Shown here piece by piece: positions 34,788 through 43,590 of a stretch of DNA of 64,000 nt (within the stretch, counting starts at the first letter, position 1; the number at the start of each line of letters is the position of its first letter). Made by a program: the position numbers and the translations under genes. Where the stretch lies: assembly GCA_945876095.1 (NCBI GenBank), contig CAMCMP010000010.1, positions 51,006 to 115,005 on the forward strand, written 5' to 3'. The notes beneath the pieces are model-generated. The model was not told the DNA's origin and did no database searches. It was given only the letters and a program-made list of their open reading frames with translations. The DNA is from Chitinophaga pinensis (GTDB lineage Bacteria; Bacteroidota; Bacteroidia; Chitinophagales; Chitinophagaceae).

Positions 34788-37619
34788 TTAATCTGGTATC
34801 AACCCAATGGGGATGATGAATTCCCACCTGTTGCTGGTTCCTGGGTTAGTTAGGTCGGTATCTATTAAATGAGCATATCGAAATCCGAATGTTACTGGTA
34901 GGGCATTCCAAGCTTTACTATCGAAGTAAATCTCTGCTCCCACACTTCTATTTTTTATGTCTGTTAATTTACCATTTAGTCTAGCTCGGGCAATGGTATG
35001 ATCATAAAAAGCGTTTGCGCGTATGCGTTGAAAAAACAAAAGATTGCCAAATCCCCAATCAGGATATACTATTGGAAAATGATAATTGGCTCCCCACTTG
35101 TACATTTGTCGGGTACTCAATGCTTGGTATCCTCTAGAATAAGAAAAGGTATTGCTAAAATAGTTGAACAGGGTGTCTCTATTTTGATAGGACCCATTGA
35201 GTACAAGGCTGTGATTGGTAAATAATCCTGGGAAATAAAGCGATCCATTTGCTACCAACTTATTGGATTGGATTAGTTTAAACGCATTTCTATAGGAAAC
35301 TGAAATTGTTTGTGCCCAATGTGGATTGATATGTTGCTTTGCTTGTCTACCAAAATTTCTCAGTGAAACAAAAAAGTTAGTGTATTTAATAGAAAGATTG
35401 TCTAAGACATTTTTACCATTTCTTCCATAAAATAATTGTTCAATATTATATCCTGCTCCAAAATTAATGTAAGTAGAAGAACTTCCTCCTACAAAACTTA
35501 AAGGAATGTATACTCCCGCATTTATTTTTGCAGAATTGAAATTGACTGTTTTTCCAACGGCTGTATCTATATTCCTGTTGAAGCTATAGGAGCTTCCCAG
35601 TTGAAGTAAAGGAAACCATCCTGCAAATATCTCATTGAAGCCAAGAGTATGGCTTCTGTCAGAGCGGTTAAAAGTGTATTTGAGTGTATTGCTAAAACTG
35701 CTTAATACGTTGTCACTATAAAGGTTGTAGCCATATTCGGGATCCGCGAATTCTGGTCTCCAACTATGGAAATTGAATAAATGTAAAGATTTTTTATAAG
35801 TGACAATGGTATCACTCTGAGCTATAACTTTTTTTAATAGGCCAGCTCCCTCTCTTTGCAAAGAGGCGATATTATAAAAGGAAGCAGGCTGAATAAAGTC
35901 TTCATTGGTTATTTCATTCCAGTCTCTTTCTGAGAGGGTCATCTTTGCAAGCCTTGATCCACTGGTAGAAAACGCGGTAAATAACAACTCACTTTTACTA
36001 TTGATAGTTGGTTGGTATACGCCATTGATATTATTGGTAAGTTGAAATATTTTTTTATTAGCTAAGCTTACTGCAAATATTTTATCTGCATTTTTATACA
36101 TTGCACTAAAATAAATGGTATCTCCTTTTATAAAAGGATAGCCAATCACATTTAATGAAAAAGGTATAATTGTCTCGTTTCCACCACTGGTAAGATTTAC
36201 TTTTATTAAGCTCATTTTTCCCTCTGAATTTCTTACTGCTGAAATAGCGGTACTTGAATCAAAGTATTTGGATTGTGTATAAAAATAATTTTCAGTATTC
36301 GGAATCTCTTTTATTAATTTACCCGTATTTGCATTGATTCGATGTAGATAGTTACTGCCATTCGGATTTATATTTACTGCAAGTATCTCAGTTCCACTTT
36401 CGTTGATATCGGGTGAGAAATATTTTGTTTTGTTACCTAGTTGCCGCTGCTGCTTAGTATAAATATTTAGTAATTGAATAGTACTGTAATTTCTGTTACC
36501 CCAGCGTGGGTCAGATTGGTAACTAGCGTATACAATCATTCCATTTTTATAACTATAGTAATCATCTATCAGAATTTTTTTTGCCTCTATCATTTTTTCT
36601 TCTCCCTTAGTAATCCGATAAAAACTACTTATCGATTGGTTAGATTTTTTTGTTACCAGCATCGTATCATCACTTATGTAGTGAGGGAAAAGATAGTCCA
36701 CCACTTGGTGTTTTTTAGTTGTTGTGAGATAAAGATTTGCAAGCGGGTCATTGGGTAAAGATGTAAAGGATTTTTCAAGGAAAAAATTGATCGCATTTTC
36801 TCTAAACTGCTGATAGGTTTTGCCAGTATATTTTTCAATCGCTTTTTTATATGAAAAAAATATTCCTTTAAATTGAACTGCATCTTGAGTAACTTTTCTC
36901 CAAAAATTTTCTCCATATTTTTCATATCCGTAGGCAACTAGCTGATAACCTAATTCGTAGTGGTCGGGCGTGTAATCTCTATAAGATCCACTGCGCAGTT
37001 TCATCCAAGAGTATTTTTTATTTTCAATCCTAAGGGATTTCATGCCATTGAAAAAAGAAGGTAATCTACCACGCCCCTGAGAACTCACAAGAGTTTCTTG
37101 CCATACAGCATCCCCTTCAAAAAAATAATCGGGAATAGAAATTCCATTCGCAAGCAATTGACCTTCTTGTCCTAGGAAAAATGAAAAAACTTTAGAAAGT
37201 CCACTGTTGAAATTACTATATTGTTGAATATGTCTGTTTTCATGAATGATCAGATTGTCATCCCACCTAAGACTTCCAAAACTGAAATTGTTTTGTTGAG
37301 GGGTCATATAAAATTCGCTTAGGATAGGAGCCATTCTTACTAAAGCGTTGGAAATGGTAGTTTGGTTTAATAATAAAATATCCCATTTCATTTGTTTTCC
37401 TCCAAGGGTGTAAGCTGTATTTTTTTCAAGTAATTGGTTGATGGAATTTATTCTCTTGGCTTGACTATCCATTCCTGTAGGAAAAATTACCCTGGTTTTT
37501 GAATTATTGATTTGTTTCCATTTTATTGAAGCAGGATTTCCTCCAAAAGACTGGGCTTCTAGATATCCATTTAGTAAAAAAAGACCTAAGGCAATAAGTA
37601 ATTTTTTCCCAATATTCAT
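34788..37619 (-). CDS. Large outer-membrane protein: zincin-like domain, propeller and beta-barrel
   Basis: A 943-residue exported protein (signal to about residue 22). Residues 100-290 hold HENRH (126-130), an HExxH motif, with FFEGDAVWQETL downstream as possible third ligand, like peptidase-MA-type gluzincins. Residues 300-610 carry TolB/PD40-like propeller repeats. From about 640 to the end are alternating strands resembling an Omp85/BamA-type barrel (YSRGYQALSTRQMYKWGANYHFP, FFQRIRANAFYDHT), closing with IIPIGLIPD. So a surface-anchored protease or sensor is plausible. Not part of an operon; the next gene on the strand is 69 bp away. Activity is inferred from motifs only. Confidence 0.78.
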   Translation of the reverse strand: MNIGKKLLIALGLFLLNGYLEAQSFGGNPASIKWKQINNSKTRVIFPTGMDSQAKRINSINQLLEKNTAYTLGGKQMKWDILLLNQTTISNALVRMAPILSEFYMTPQQNNFSFGSLRWDDNLIIHENRHIQQYSNFNSGLSKVFSFFLGQEGQLLANGISIPDYFFEGDAVWQETLVSSQGRGRLPSFFNGMKSLRIENKKYSWMKLRSGSYRDYTPDHYELGYQLVAYGYEKYGENFWRKVTQDAVQFKGIFFSYKKAIEKYTGKTYQQFRENAINFFLEKSFTSLPNDPLANLYLTTTKKHQVVDYLFPHYISDDTMLVTKKSNQSISSFYRITKGEEKMIEAKKILIDDYYSYKNGMIVYASYQSDPRWGNRNYSTIQLLNIYTKQQRQLGNKTKYFSPDINESGTEILAVNINPNGSNYLHRINANTGKLIKEIPNTENYFYTQSKYFDSSTAISAVRNSEGKMSLIKVNLTSGGNETIIPFSLNVIGYPFIKGDTIYFSAMYKNADKIFAVSLANKKIFQLTNNINGVYQPTINSKSELLFTAFSTSGSRLAKMTLSERDWNEITNEDFIQPASFYNIASLQREGAGLLKKVIAQSDTIVTYKKSLHLFNFHSWRPEFADPEYGYNLYSDNVLSSFSNTLKYTFNRSDRSHTLGFNEIFAGWFPLLQLGSSYSFNRNIDTAVGKTVNFNSAKINAGVYIPLSFVGGSSSTYINFGAGYNIEQLFYGRNGKNVLDNLSIKYTNFFVSLRNFGRQAKQHINPHWAQTISVSYRNAFKLIQSNKLVANGSLYFPGLFTNHSLVLNGSYQNRDTLFNYFSNTFSYSRGYQALSTRQMYKWGANYHFPIVYPDWGFGNLLFFQRIRANAFYDHTIARARLNGKLTDIKNRSVGAEIYFDSKAWNALPVTFGFRYAHLIDTDLTNPGTSNRWEFIIPIGLIPD

Positions 37620-37744
37620 GGTTATAAAGTTATGAAATGAAATGATGCCTACCTAGAAAGCAAAAAGGAAATACTTAAAAATAAAAAGTCAATTTGACGG
37701 AAGGTGTTTATTGGATTTTTTTGAAAGGATATATTCGAGATTAT

Positions 37745-38584
37745 TTAATTGTATTCAAATTCAAAATAGCCTAGCAGTTCATTTTCTTTAGAAAAGCATT
37801 TTTCAATGATCCTTAGACCATCATTGTATATTTTTTTCCAAATGTAATAGTTGTTTGATATACCTTCTTCGGTCGAGATCATTTGGGTTACTTGGTTTGC
37901 AAAATTATATTCAAATAATAAATCAGGCAACAGTTTATCTCTTAAAGAGTTGTATTTTACTACGTCGGTTAGTCTATTTTTGTAATCGTAATAATAGTAA
38001 TAATGTTTACCGTTTTTTCCTAAATCTTTTTCATCAATTATATTTCCCTTTTCATCAGAAGTAAATAAAACAGTAGTAGTATCCAAATGATTTTTTATTC
38101 TTAGCATCTTTGAGGTATGTCCTTTGGCATTGTAAAAATAGAGATGCTCCTCTGTTATTTTGGAAGTAAAGTCATCATCCATTGAAGCGGAGATGTTAAC
38201 CACCTTGGAAAGATGTCCCTTGGAATCGTACTGATAAAAATTGGATGAGCTCGAAATTGCTGAGCTATCATTCGATGCTATCAACTGTCCTTCCGTATTG
38301 AATTTGGAAATAAGGATTGATTTTTCAGAAATAGTTGATTTGGTATAAGTCTCAATTTTACGATAATCTTTGCTGATCTTTTTTTTGCAAAAGAAACCTT
38401 TACTAGGTTCCCCATTACTTTCAAAACTATGTACTTGGATATCTCTTATTTTTTGTTCTTTGAATTGTTTCATTTCAGAAGACAATTGAAGGTTGCTTAC
38501 AATATCTAGATAGTGATATTGCGATATTGCAGCTGTTGAAACTGTCATCAGTAATATCAATTGAATCCATATTGACTTGCCCAT
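37745..38584 (-). CDS. Secreted RHS-like repeat protein, unknown function
   Basis: A 279-residue protein with a signal peptide (ends near residue 20, TAAISQ). The body has several strand-turn repeats of the form YDSKGHLSKV, YNAKGHTSKML, TSDEKGNIIDE and YDYKNRLTDVV, which resemble short RHS/YD-type blades. Length is far below true RHS proteins and no toxin domain follows. It ends about 125 bp before the large surface protein gene on the same strand; a link is possible but not shown. Confidence 0.68.
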   Translation of the reverse strand: MGKSIWIQLILLMTVSTAAISQYHYLDIVSNLQLSSEMKQFKEQKIRDIQVHSFESNGEPSKGFFCKKKISKDYRKIETYTKSTISEKSILISKFNTEGQLIASNDSSAISSSSNFYQYDSKGHLSKVVNISASMDDDFTSKITEEHLYFYNAKGHTSKMLRIKNHLDTTTVLFTSDEKGNIIDEKDLGKNGKHYYYYYDYKNRLTDVVKYNSLRDKLLPDLLFEYNFANQVTQMISTEEGISNNYYIWKKIYNDGLRIIEKCFSKENELLGYFEFEYN

Positions 38585-38807
38585 AGTTGAAATTTGAATA
38601 GTAAAATTAAGGTAGTAGGTTGTAATTATTGAAAAGTAGGGTAGTATTGGGAAAATATTTTGTTTTTCTCAACTTAAATAACCTCTGCTTAAGTTAAATT
38701 CAAGATTGAGAGACTGCTTTGGGGCTATCAGTTTCAACTAATAGTTACTAAAATGTTGGTTGCGAGATTTCTTTATTATTTTTAATAAAATTTTAATTTT
38801 ACTGTAT

Positions 38808-39575
38808 ATGCAATCTACTACTGAAAATGCATTTTTAAGATTGGTAAAAATAATGGACGACTTAAGGGAAAAATGTCCTTGGGATAAGGTTCAAACGATA
38901 GAAACGCTGAGGCAGTTGACTATTGAGGAAACTTACGAGTTAACAGATGCAATTACAGATGGTGACTGGAAGGGTATTAAAGAGGAGTTAGGCGATATTT
39001 TATTACATATTGTTTTCTATGCTAAAATTGGTAATGAGCAAAATCAGTTTACGCTGGACGAAGTAATTAATGGGGTTTGTGAGAAGCTCATTTTCCGCCA
39101 CCCCCATATCTATAGTGATGTGATTGTGAAAGACGAGGAAGATGTAAAAAGAAATTGGGAAAAATTAAAAATAAAGGAAGGTAAAAAATCGGTATTAGGT
39201 GGAGTTCCCAAGTCACTGCCGGCTACTATAAAGGCAATGCGCTTACAAGAGAAAGCAAAACAGGTGGGTTTTGAATGGGAGACCAAGGAGCAAGTATGGG
39301 AAAAGGTAGAGGAGGAAAAAGCTGAATTGTTTGAGGCAATTGCTTCGGGAAATAAAAATGATATGGAGGATGAATTGGGGGATGTTTTTTTCTCTTTGAT
39401 AAATTTTGCAAGGTTTTTGAAGCTAGATGCTGAGAATGCGCTAGAGCGTACCAATAAAAAATTCATCGATCGTTTTACTAAAATGGAAGCAGCGGCATCT
39501 TTGTCTGGAAAAGAACTGACTGAAATGACCTTAGAAGAGATGGATGCTATTTGGAATCAAATAAAAAAACAGTAA
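38808..39575 (+). CDS. mazG: Nucleoside triphosphate pyrophosphohydrolase MazG
   Basis: Hydrolyses (d)NTPs to monophosphates and pyrophosphate, clearing abnormal nucleotides. About 255 residues with two MazG domains: CPWDKVQTIETLRQLTIEETYELTDAI with EELGDILLHIVFYAKI, and the second copy KVEEEKAELFEAI with EDELGDVFFSLINFARFL. The conserved ExxE and ExxD metal ligands are present in both. The ATG at 38808 was chosen; the frame opening at 38760 adds 16 hydrophobic residues unlike the family. Confidence 0.93.
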   Translation: MQSTTENAFLRLVKIMDDLREKCPWDKVQTIETLRQLTIEETYELTDAITDGDWKGIKEELGDILLHIVFYAKIGNEQNQFTLDEVINGVCEKLIFRHPHIYSDVIVKDEEDVKRNWEKLKIKEGKKSVLGGVPKSLPATIKAMRLQEKAKQVGFEWETKEQVWEKVEEEKAELFEAIASGNKNDMEDELGDVFFSLINFARFLKLDAENALERTNKKFIDRFTKMEAAASLSGKELTEMTLEEMDAIWNQIKKQ

Positions 39576-39747
39576 CCCTTTTTTAAAAGAAGGATTGATA
39601 ATATATTATATGAAAATTAATTTAAATACTAAGGCAATTGAATTAGTTTAGATTTCGCTTTATGCTTATAAAAAACAACTGAAATAATTTTCATACACAC
39701 TTTATAAAATAGTCCCCTTTTTTTATAGAGTTGCCATTAGCATAGAT

Positions 39748-41436
39748 CTATATATTTTTCATTTTCTTTCTGTTTGATAAATATTGTTCTAGCTCTTTTA
39801 ATCCAAAACTACTTAAGTTTTGTTCTTTGGTAAGCATTGCTTTTTGTGCTATTAGTGTGCCATACCTAATATCGTCAAATCCATTTGGTGAATGTGCATC
39901 TGGGTTAATTGATATCAATACATTTTTTTCTAGTGCATAGTCAATATGTCGCCAGTCAATATCTAATCGACTGGGGTGGGCATTTAATTCTATCACTACT
40001 TGATTGGCTGCACAAGCATCAATAATACGCTTATGATCTACTGGGTATCCTTTTCTACTCAATAGTAACCTACCTGTCATATGACCCAATATAGTAGTGT
40101 ATGGATTTTCAATTGCGTTTATCAGTCGAAGCATTGCCTTATCTTCTGTCATTTTTAAATTAGAATGAACTGATGCAATCACCAAATCGAAAGTTGCTAA
40201 AATATTATTGCTGTAATCGAGACTGCCGTCATTTAAGATATCACTTTCAATACTTTTGAAAATTCTAAAAGGGGCCAATTGAATATTTAAAGTATCAATA
40301 TTGGCATGTTGCTCTTTTAATCTTTCAATTTGCAATCCATTTGCATAAAATGCTGATTTACTATGATCACTGATGACAAGGTATTCAAAACCTTTTGAAA
40401 TGGCATTTTGCGCCATTTCCTCAATGGTATTACTTCCGTCGCTCCAATTACTATGGCTATGAATGATACCCTTGATATCAGATGAGTCTAGAAGGGTAGG
40501 CAGGGCATTGTTTTTTGCCCTTTCAATAGTTGTGGTAAGTTCTCTTTGGCAATTGGGAATAAAATTTATTGAGGCCTGGCTAAAAATCGCCTCCTCATTA
40601 TTGCAAGCCGAGTAATCTATAGCTGGAAATTGCTTTGAAAATTCAGTAGCAAACTCTACAGAGCATCCTTTTATGAAAGCAAGTTTTATTAATTCGTTTT
40701 CATCAACGCTGTGAATCCTTAACTTTAAACCTACTGAAAGGCCAAATAAAATATCGGATTCATTTTTTTCTATCAGCTCAAAGTCATCGACCTCTAAAAA
40801 TGTAGTTTCTATATTTTGAATGGGAGTATCTATTACCAATTCTAGTTCATTGATAATTTCTAGTTGTCTTTTATAGGACCCTGTAAATTCAATTTTATTA
40901 TTTGGGAAGGATTTTTCAAAGAAACTTTTTACAAGTTCCTGAAGTGGTTCTATCTGAGCGTAAAGAAAGCTACCCTGGCTTTTTAAATAAAACTCAATAG
41001 TCTCAGTAATATTTTGTTGAGTTTTTTCACCAAAGCCTTTATAAAGTTTCAATCTATTCTCTTTGCAGGCATATAATAATTCTCCAATGCTTTCAATTTC
41101 CATTTCTTTCCAAATCGTACAAATTTTTTTTGGACCAATGCCCTTGATATTTAGCATCTCTATTACACCGGGAGGAGTTTTGGCTATCATTTCTTCTAAG
41201 GCTTGTAAAACTCCGGTAGTTAACAATTCAATCACCTTTTTTCCGGAAGATTCGCCCATCCCTTTTATACCAAATATCTTGTCAGGGGGTGTTTCGCTTA
41301 GTTGTATCGTTAGTTTATCTATAGTAAAGGCAGCAGCAGCATAGGATTTGGCCTTAAAACTGTTTTCATTGTGAATTTCCATCAATTTAGCCAATAAAGA
41401 GAAAGATTCTGCTATTTGGTTGTTATTCATAGTCAA
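39748..41436 (-). CDS. polX: PolX-family protein with altered polymerase active site and PHP domain
   Basis: A 562-residue PolX-type protein: an N-terminal 8-kDa-like domain with helix-hairpin-helix motifs (IFGIKGMGESSGKKV, LNIKGIGPKKI), a palm region, and a C-terminal PHP phosphoesterase. The PHP metal ligands are all visible: HSHSNWSDG, VISDHSKS, ASVHSNL, HMTGR and NPDAHSP. In the palm, the usual G-D-x-D pair after GSxxR is replaced: GSYKRQLEIINELELVID has two Glu where catalytic Asp residues belong. So nuclease activity is likely and polymerase activity doubtful. Base-excision or gap repair is the family role. It stands alone. Confidence 0.88.
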   Translation of the reverse strand: MTMNNNQIAESFSLLAKLMEIHNENSFKAKSYAAAAFTIDKLTIQLSETPPDKIFGIKGMGESSGKKVIELLTTGVLQALEEMIAKTPPGVIEMLNIKGIGPKKICTIWKEMEIESIGELLYACKENRLKLYKGFGEKTQQNITETIEFYLKSQGSFLYAQIEPLQELVKSFFEKSFPNNKIEFTGSYKRQLEIINELELVIDTPIQNIETTFLEVDDFELIEKNESDILFGLSVGLKLRIHSVDENELIKLAFIKGCSVEFATEFSKQFPAIDYSACNNEEAIFSQASINFIPNCQRELTTTIERAKNNALPTLLDSSDIKGIIHSHSNWSDGSNTIEEMAQNAISKGFEYLVISDHSKSAFYANGLQIERLKEQHANIDTLNIQLAPFRIFKSIESDILNDGSLDYSNNILATFDLVIASVHSNLKMTEDKAMLRLINAIENPYTTILGHMTGRLLLSRKGYPVDHKRIIDACAANQVVIELNAHPSRLDIDWRHIDYALEKNVLISINPDAHSPNGFDDIRYGTLIAQKAMLTKEQNLSSFGLKELEQYLSNRKKMKNI

Positions 41437-41583
41437 ATGTAAATTGAATTTTCAAAACTTTTCTATAAGGTAATATTGTAATTGATATCCTCGCTTAATT
41501 ATTTTTCAAATCAAGGTGTTTGAGAAGATTTCAAAAATTAAGGATAAAAAAAAATGAAAGTTTGGGAAGTATTGGATGAAACA

Positions 41584-41613
41584 AAAAGTCCCGGCATTTG
41601 CCAGGACTTTTCT
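41584..41613 (-). terminator. Terminator of the histone H1-like gene
   Basis: Arms AAAAGTCCCGG and CCAGGACTTTT flank CATTTG; the single mismatch is a G-U pair in the leftward transcript, which ends in a T-run, about 30 bp after the stop. Confidence 0.7.
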
Positions 41614-41641
41614 ATTAGTTTCGCTTTTTATAAAGCAAAGC

Positions 41642-41842
41642 TTATTTCTTTTTTGCAGCAGCTTTTTTAGCTGGAGCTTTTTTAGCAGCAGCTTTTTTAG
41701 CTGGAGCTTTTTTTGCAGGTGCTTTTTTAGCTGGAGCTTTTTTAGCTGGAGCTTTTTTTGCAGGAGCTTTTTTAGCTGGAGCTTTCTTAGCTGGAGCTTT
41801 TTTTGCAGGTGCTTTTTTTGCAGCCTTTTTTGCAGTTGCCAT
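41642..41842 (-). CDS. Histone H1-like Lys/Ala/Pro-repeat protein
   Basis: A 66-residue, extremely basic protein built from KKAPA repeats ([20 protein letters not shown] and on) and ending in KKK. Such proteins resemble the tail of histone H1 and chlamydial Hc-type proteins and bind DNA or RNA non-specifically. The gene is a minisatellite of 15- and 18-base units, so its length is prone to change by slippage. A long open frame on the other strand (41576-41851) is the mirror of this repeat. It has its own terminator and lies 80 bp downstream of rpmA on the same strand. Confidence 0.85.
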   Translation of the reverse strand: MATAKKAAKKAPAKKAPAKKAPAKKAPAKKAPAKKAPAKKAPAKKAPAKKAAAKKAPAKKAAAKKK

Positions 41843-41922
41843 GTTCTTTAAAATTTAAATGGTTAGTAAATAATACTTAAAATTAAAAATATTTTTTTAT
41901 CTACCAAAAAAAATTTTATTTT

Positions 41923-42189
41923 TTATGCAGAAGCTTCTACTGCGTTGATCGAAATATAGCTCTTATCGCCTCTTCCTTTTTTAAATTCTACGATACCATC
42001 AGAAAGTGCAAAAATTGTAAAATCTTTACCAAGACCTACATTCTTACCTGGATGATACACAGTCCCACGTTGACGTACAATGATATTACCAGCAGCAGCA
42101 GGTTGTCCACCATATATTTTTACACCTAATCTTTTGCTTTGTGAATCACGGCCATTTTTAACCGAACCTTCACCTTTTTTATGTGCCAT
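41923..42189 (-). CDS. rpmA: 50S ribosomal protein bL27
   Basis: An 88-residue protein starting [24 protein letters not shown], with [17 protein letters not shown], the standard L27 sequence at the peptidyl-transferase centre. It follows rplU by 109 bp on the same strand, the usual order. There is no Firmicutes-type N-terminal extension that would need cleavage. Confidence 0.98.
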   Translation of the reverse strand: MAHKKGEGSVKNGRDSQSKRLGVKIYGGQPAAAGNIIVRQRGTVYHPGKNVGLGKDFTIFALSDGIVEFKKGRGDKSYISINAVEASA

Positions 42190-42298
42190 TTTTAATTATT
42201 TTTTTTTATTTCAGAATCCAATTTATTAGCTAATTTGTTCAATTTGGGCAAATTTTCAGTTTTTTACGGAAGAGACCCAAATGAAAAATACACTTCAA

Positions 42299-42604
42299 TT
42301 AAGCGATTTCAGTCACCTGTATTTTCGTGTAATGAGTACGATGTCCGTGTTTTTTACGGAAGCCTTTTCTTCTTTTCATTTTAAAGGCAATCACTTTATC
42401 ACCTTGTACTAGATCGCTTAAAATTTCCGCTTTTACGATTGCTTTTACATTGTTACCGATAGATACTTTGCCGGCATTGTCGGTCATCAGAACTTCTGAA
42501 AACTCAACTTTATCACCACTCTTACCTTCGATATGCGGTACATACAAGCTATCGCCTGCTTTCACTTTAAACTGTTGACCTGCTATTTTTACTACTGCTA
42601 ACAT
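42299..42604 (-). CDS. rplU: 50S ribosomal protein bL21
   Basis: A 101-residue protein with MLAVVKIAGQQFKVKAGD and the C-terminal KMKRRKGFRKKHGHRTHYT, matching L21, which binds 23S rRNA. First gene of rplU-rpmA. Its promoter box lies about 20 nt upstream, giving a leader of roughly 15 nt. Confidence 0.98.
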   Translation of the reverse strand: MLAVVKIAGQQFKVKAGDSLYVPHIEGKSGDKVEFSEVLMTDNAGKVSIGNNVKAIVKAEILSDLVQGDKVIAFKMKRRKGFRKKHGHRTHYTKIQVTEIA

Positions 42605-42624
42605 ATTACCAAAATTTAGGACGG

Positions 42625-42632
42625 CAAAGGTA
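42625..42632 (-). promoter_or_regulatory. -7 box TACCTTTG for rplU-rpmA
   Basis: Minus strand reads TACCTTTGCCGTCC, identical over 14 bases to the box upstream of the DUF177-rpmF operon. Confidence 0.65.
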
Positions 42633-42793
42633 AGGGAATTCAGATTAAATGATAGAATTATAAAAGGGATTTTTGGAAAAAAGCTGATTAGATCCCTTTT
42701 TACTGTGTTTTTAAGTGTAAAATTAGCTAAGAAAAGTTAATAACGCTATCTAAATAGCTTTGCGTAATAAACTTATTATATTCGCTTTACATT

Positions 42794-43561
42794 ATGAAAC
42801 AGGTAATTTCCCCATTTAGGGTACTTTTTTCCCTCTATGGTTTTATACTTTTTATCGTTTTACTTTTATTACTGTTCCCTCTTGTAATAGCTGCTTCTTT
42901 TTTTGGAAAAATAAAGGGAGGAAATTTTATATATAAAATATGTCAGTTTTGGGCGGATGCTATGATGATAATATGGGGTATCCGTCACCGTAATATATTT
43001 GAGTCATTGCATGATAAAAATAAACAATATGTTTTTATTTTTAACCATATTTCTTATATGGATATACCTATTATTATGAAGGCAATCCGTAATCAACCTT
43101 TTAGAATTTTAGGAAAATCGGAAATGGCTAAAATTCCAGTATTTGGTTTTTTATATCAAAATGCAGTGGTAATGGTTGACCGAAGTAGTGCTGCTAAAAG
43201 GGCAGAGAGTGTTCTAAAACTAAAAGCCTTTATCCGAAAAGGTATTTCTGTGGTAATTGCCCCTGAGGGAACATTTAATACTACCTCCAATCCGCTAAAA
43301 GATTTTTATGACGGTGCATTTAAAATTGCGATCGAAACTCAAACGCCCATTAAGCCAATTTTATTTTTAGATACTTACCATCGGATGCATTACAAAAGTA
43401 TATTTACATTATTGCCAGGTAGGTCAAGGGCAATTTATTTGGATGAAATAACTGTGGAGGGACTAACCCTTGATGACTTGGCATTTTTTAAGAAAAAAGT
43501 ATACGATTTGATGGAAAGTAAATTAATTGCTTATCAAGCAAGTTGGATCAAGGCATCCTAA
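42794..43561 (+). CDS. plsC: 1-acyl-sn-glycerol-3-phosphate acyltransferase family protein
   Basis: A 255-residue lysophospholipid acyltransferase. The N-terminal 35 residues are a membrane anchor. Motif I is NHISYMD (H-x4-D), motif II involves GKSEMAKIPVFGFLY, motif III APEGTFN (EGT) and motif IV PIKPILFLDTYH. It would make phosphatidic acid at the inner membrane, following PlsX/PlsY. The symbol is by family; Bacteroidota often carry several paralogues. It sits 30 bp before priA and may be cotranscribed. Confidence 0.88.
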   Translation: MKQVISPFRVLFSLYGFILFIVLLLLLFPLVIAASFFGKIKGGNFIYKICQFWADAMMIIWGIRHRNIFESLHDKNKQYVFIFNHISYMDIPIIMKAIRNQPFRILGKSEMAKIPVFGFLYQNAVVMVDRSSAAKRAESVLKLKAFIRKGISVVIAPEGTFNTTSNPLKDFYDGAFKIAIETQTPIKPILFLDTYHRMHYKSIFTLLPGRSRAIYLDEITVEGLTLDDLAFFKKKVYDLMESKLIAYQASWIKAS

Positions 43562-43590
43562 AAAATACAACCTGGCTGTAAAAATATTGA

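Noticed and set aside
41576..41851. Long open frame on the plus strand rich in Ser, Phe and Trp repeats
   Set aside because: It is the exact mirror of the Lys/Ala/Pro-repeat gene on the minus strand, which has a normal start, a terminator and a known protein type.
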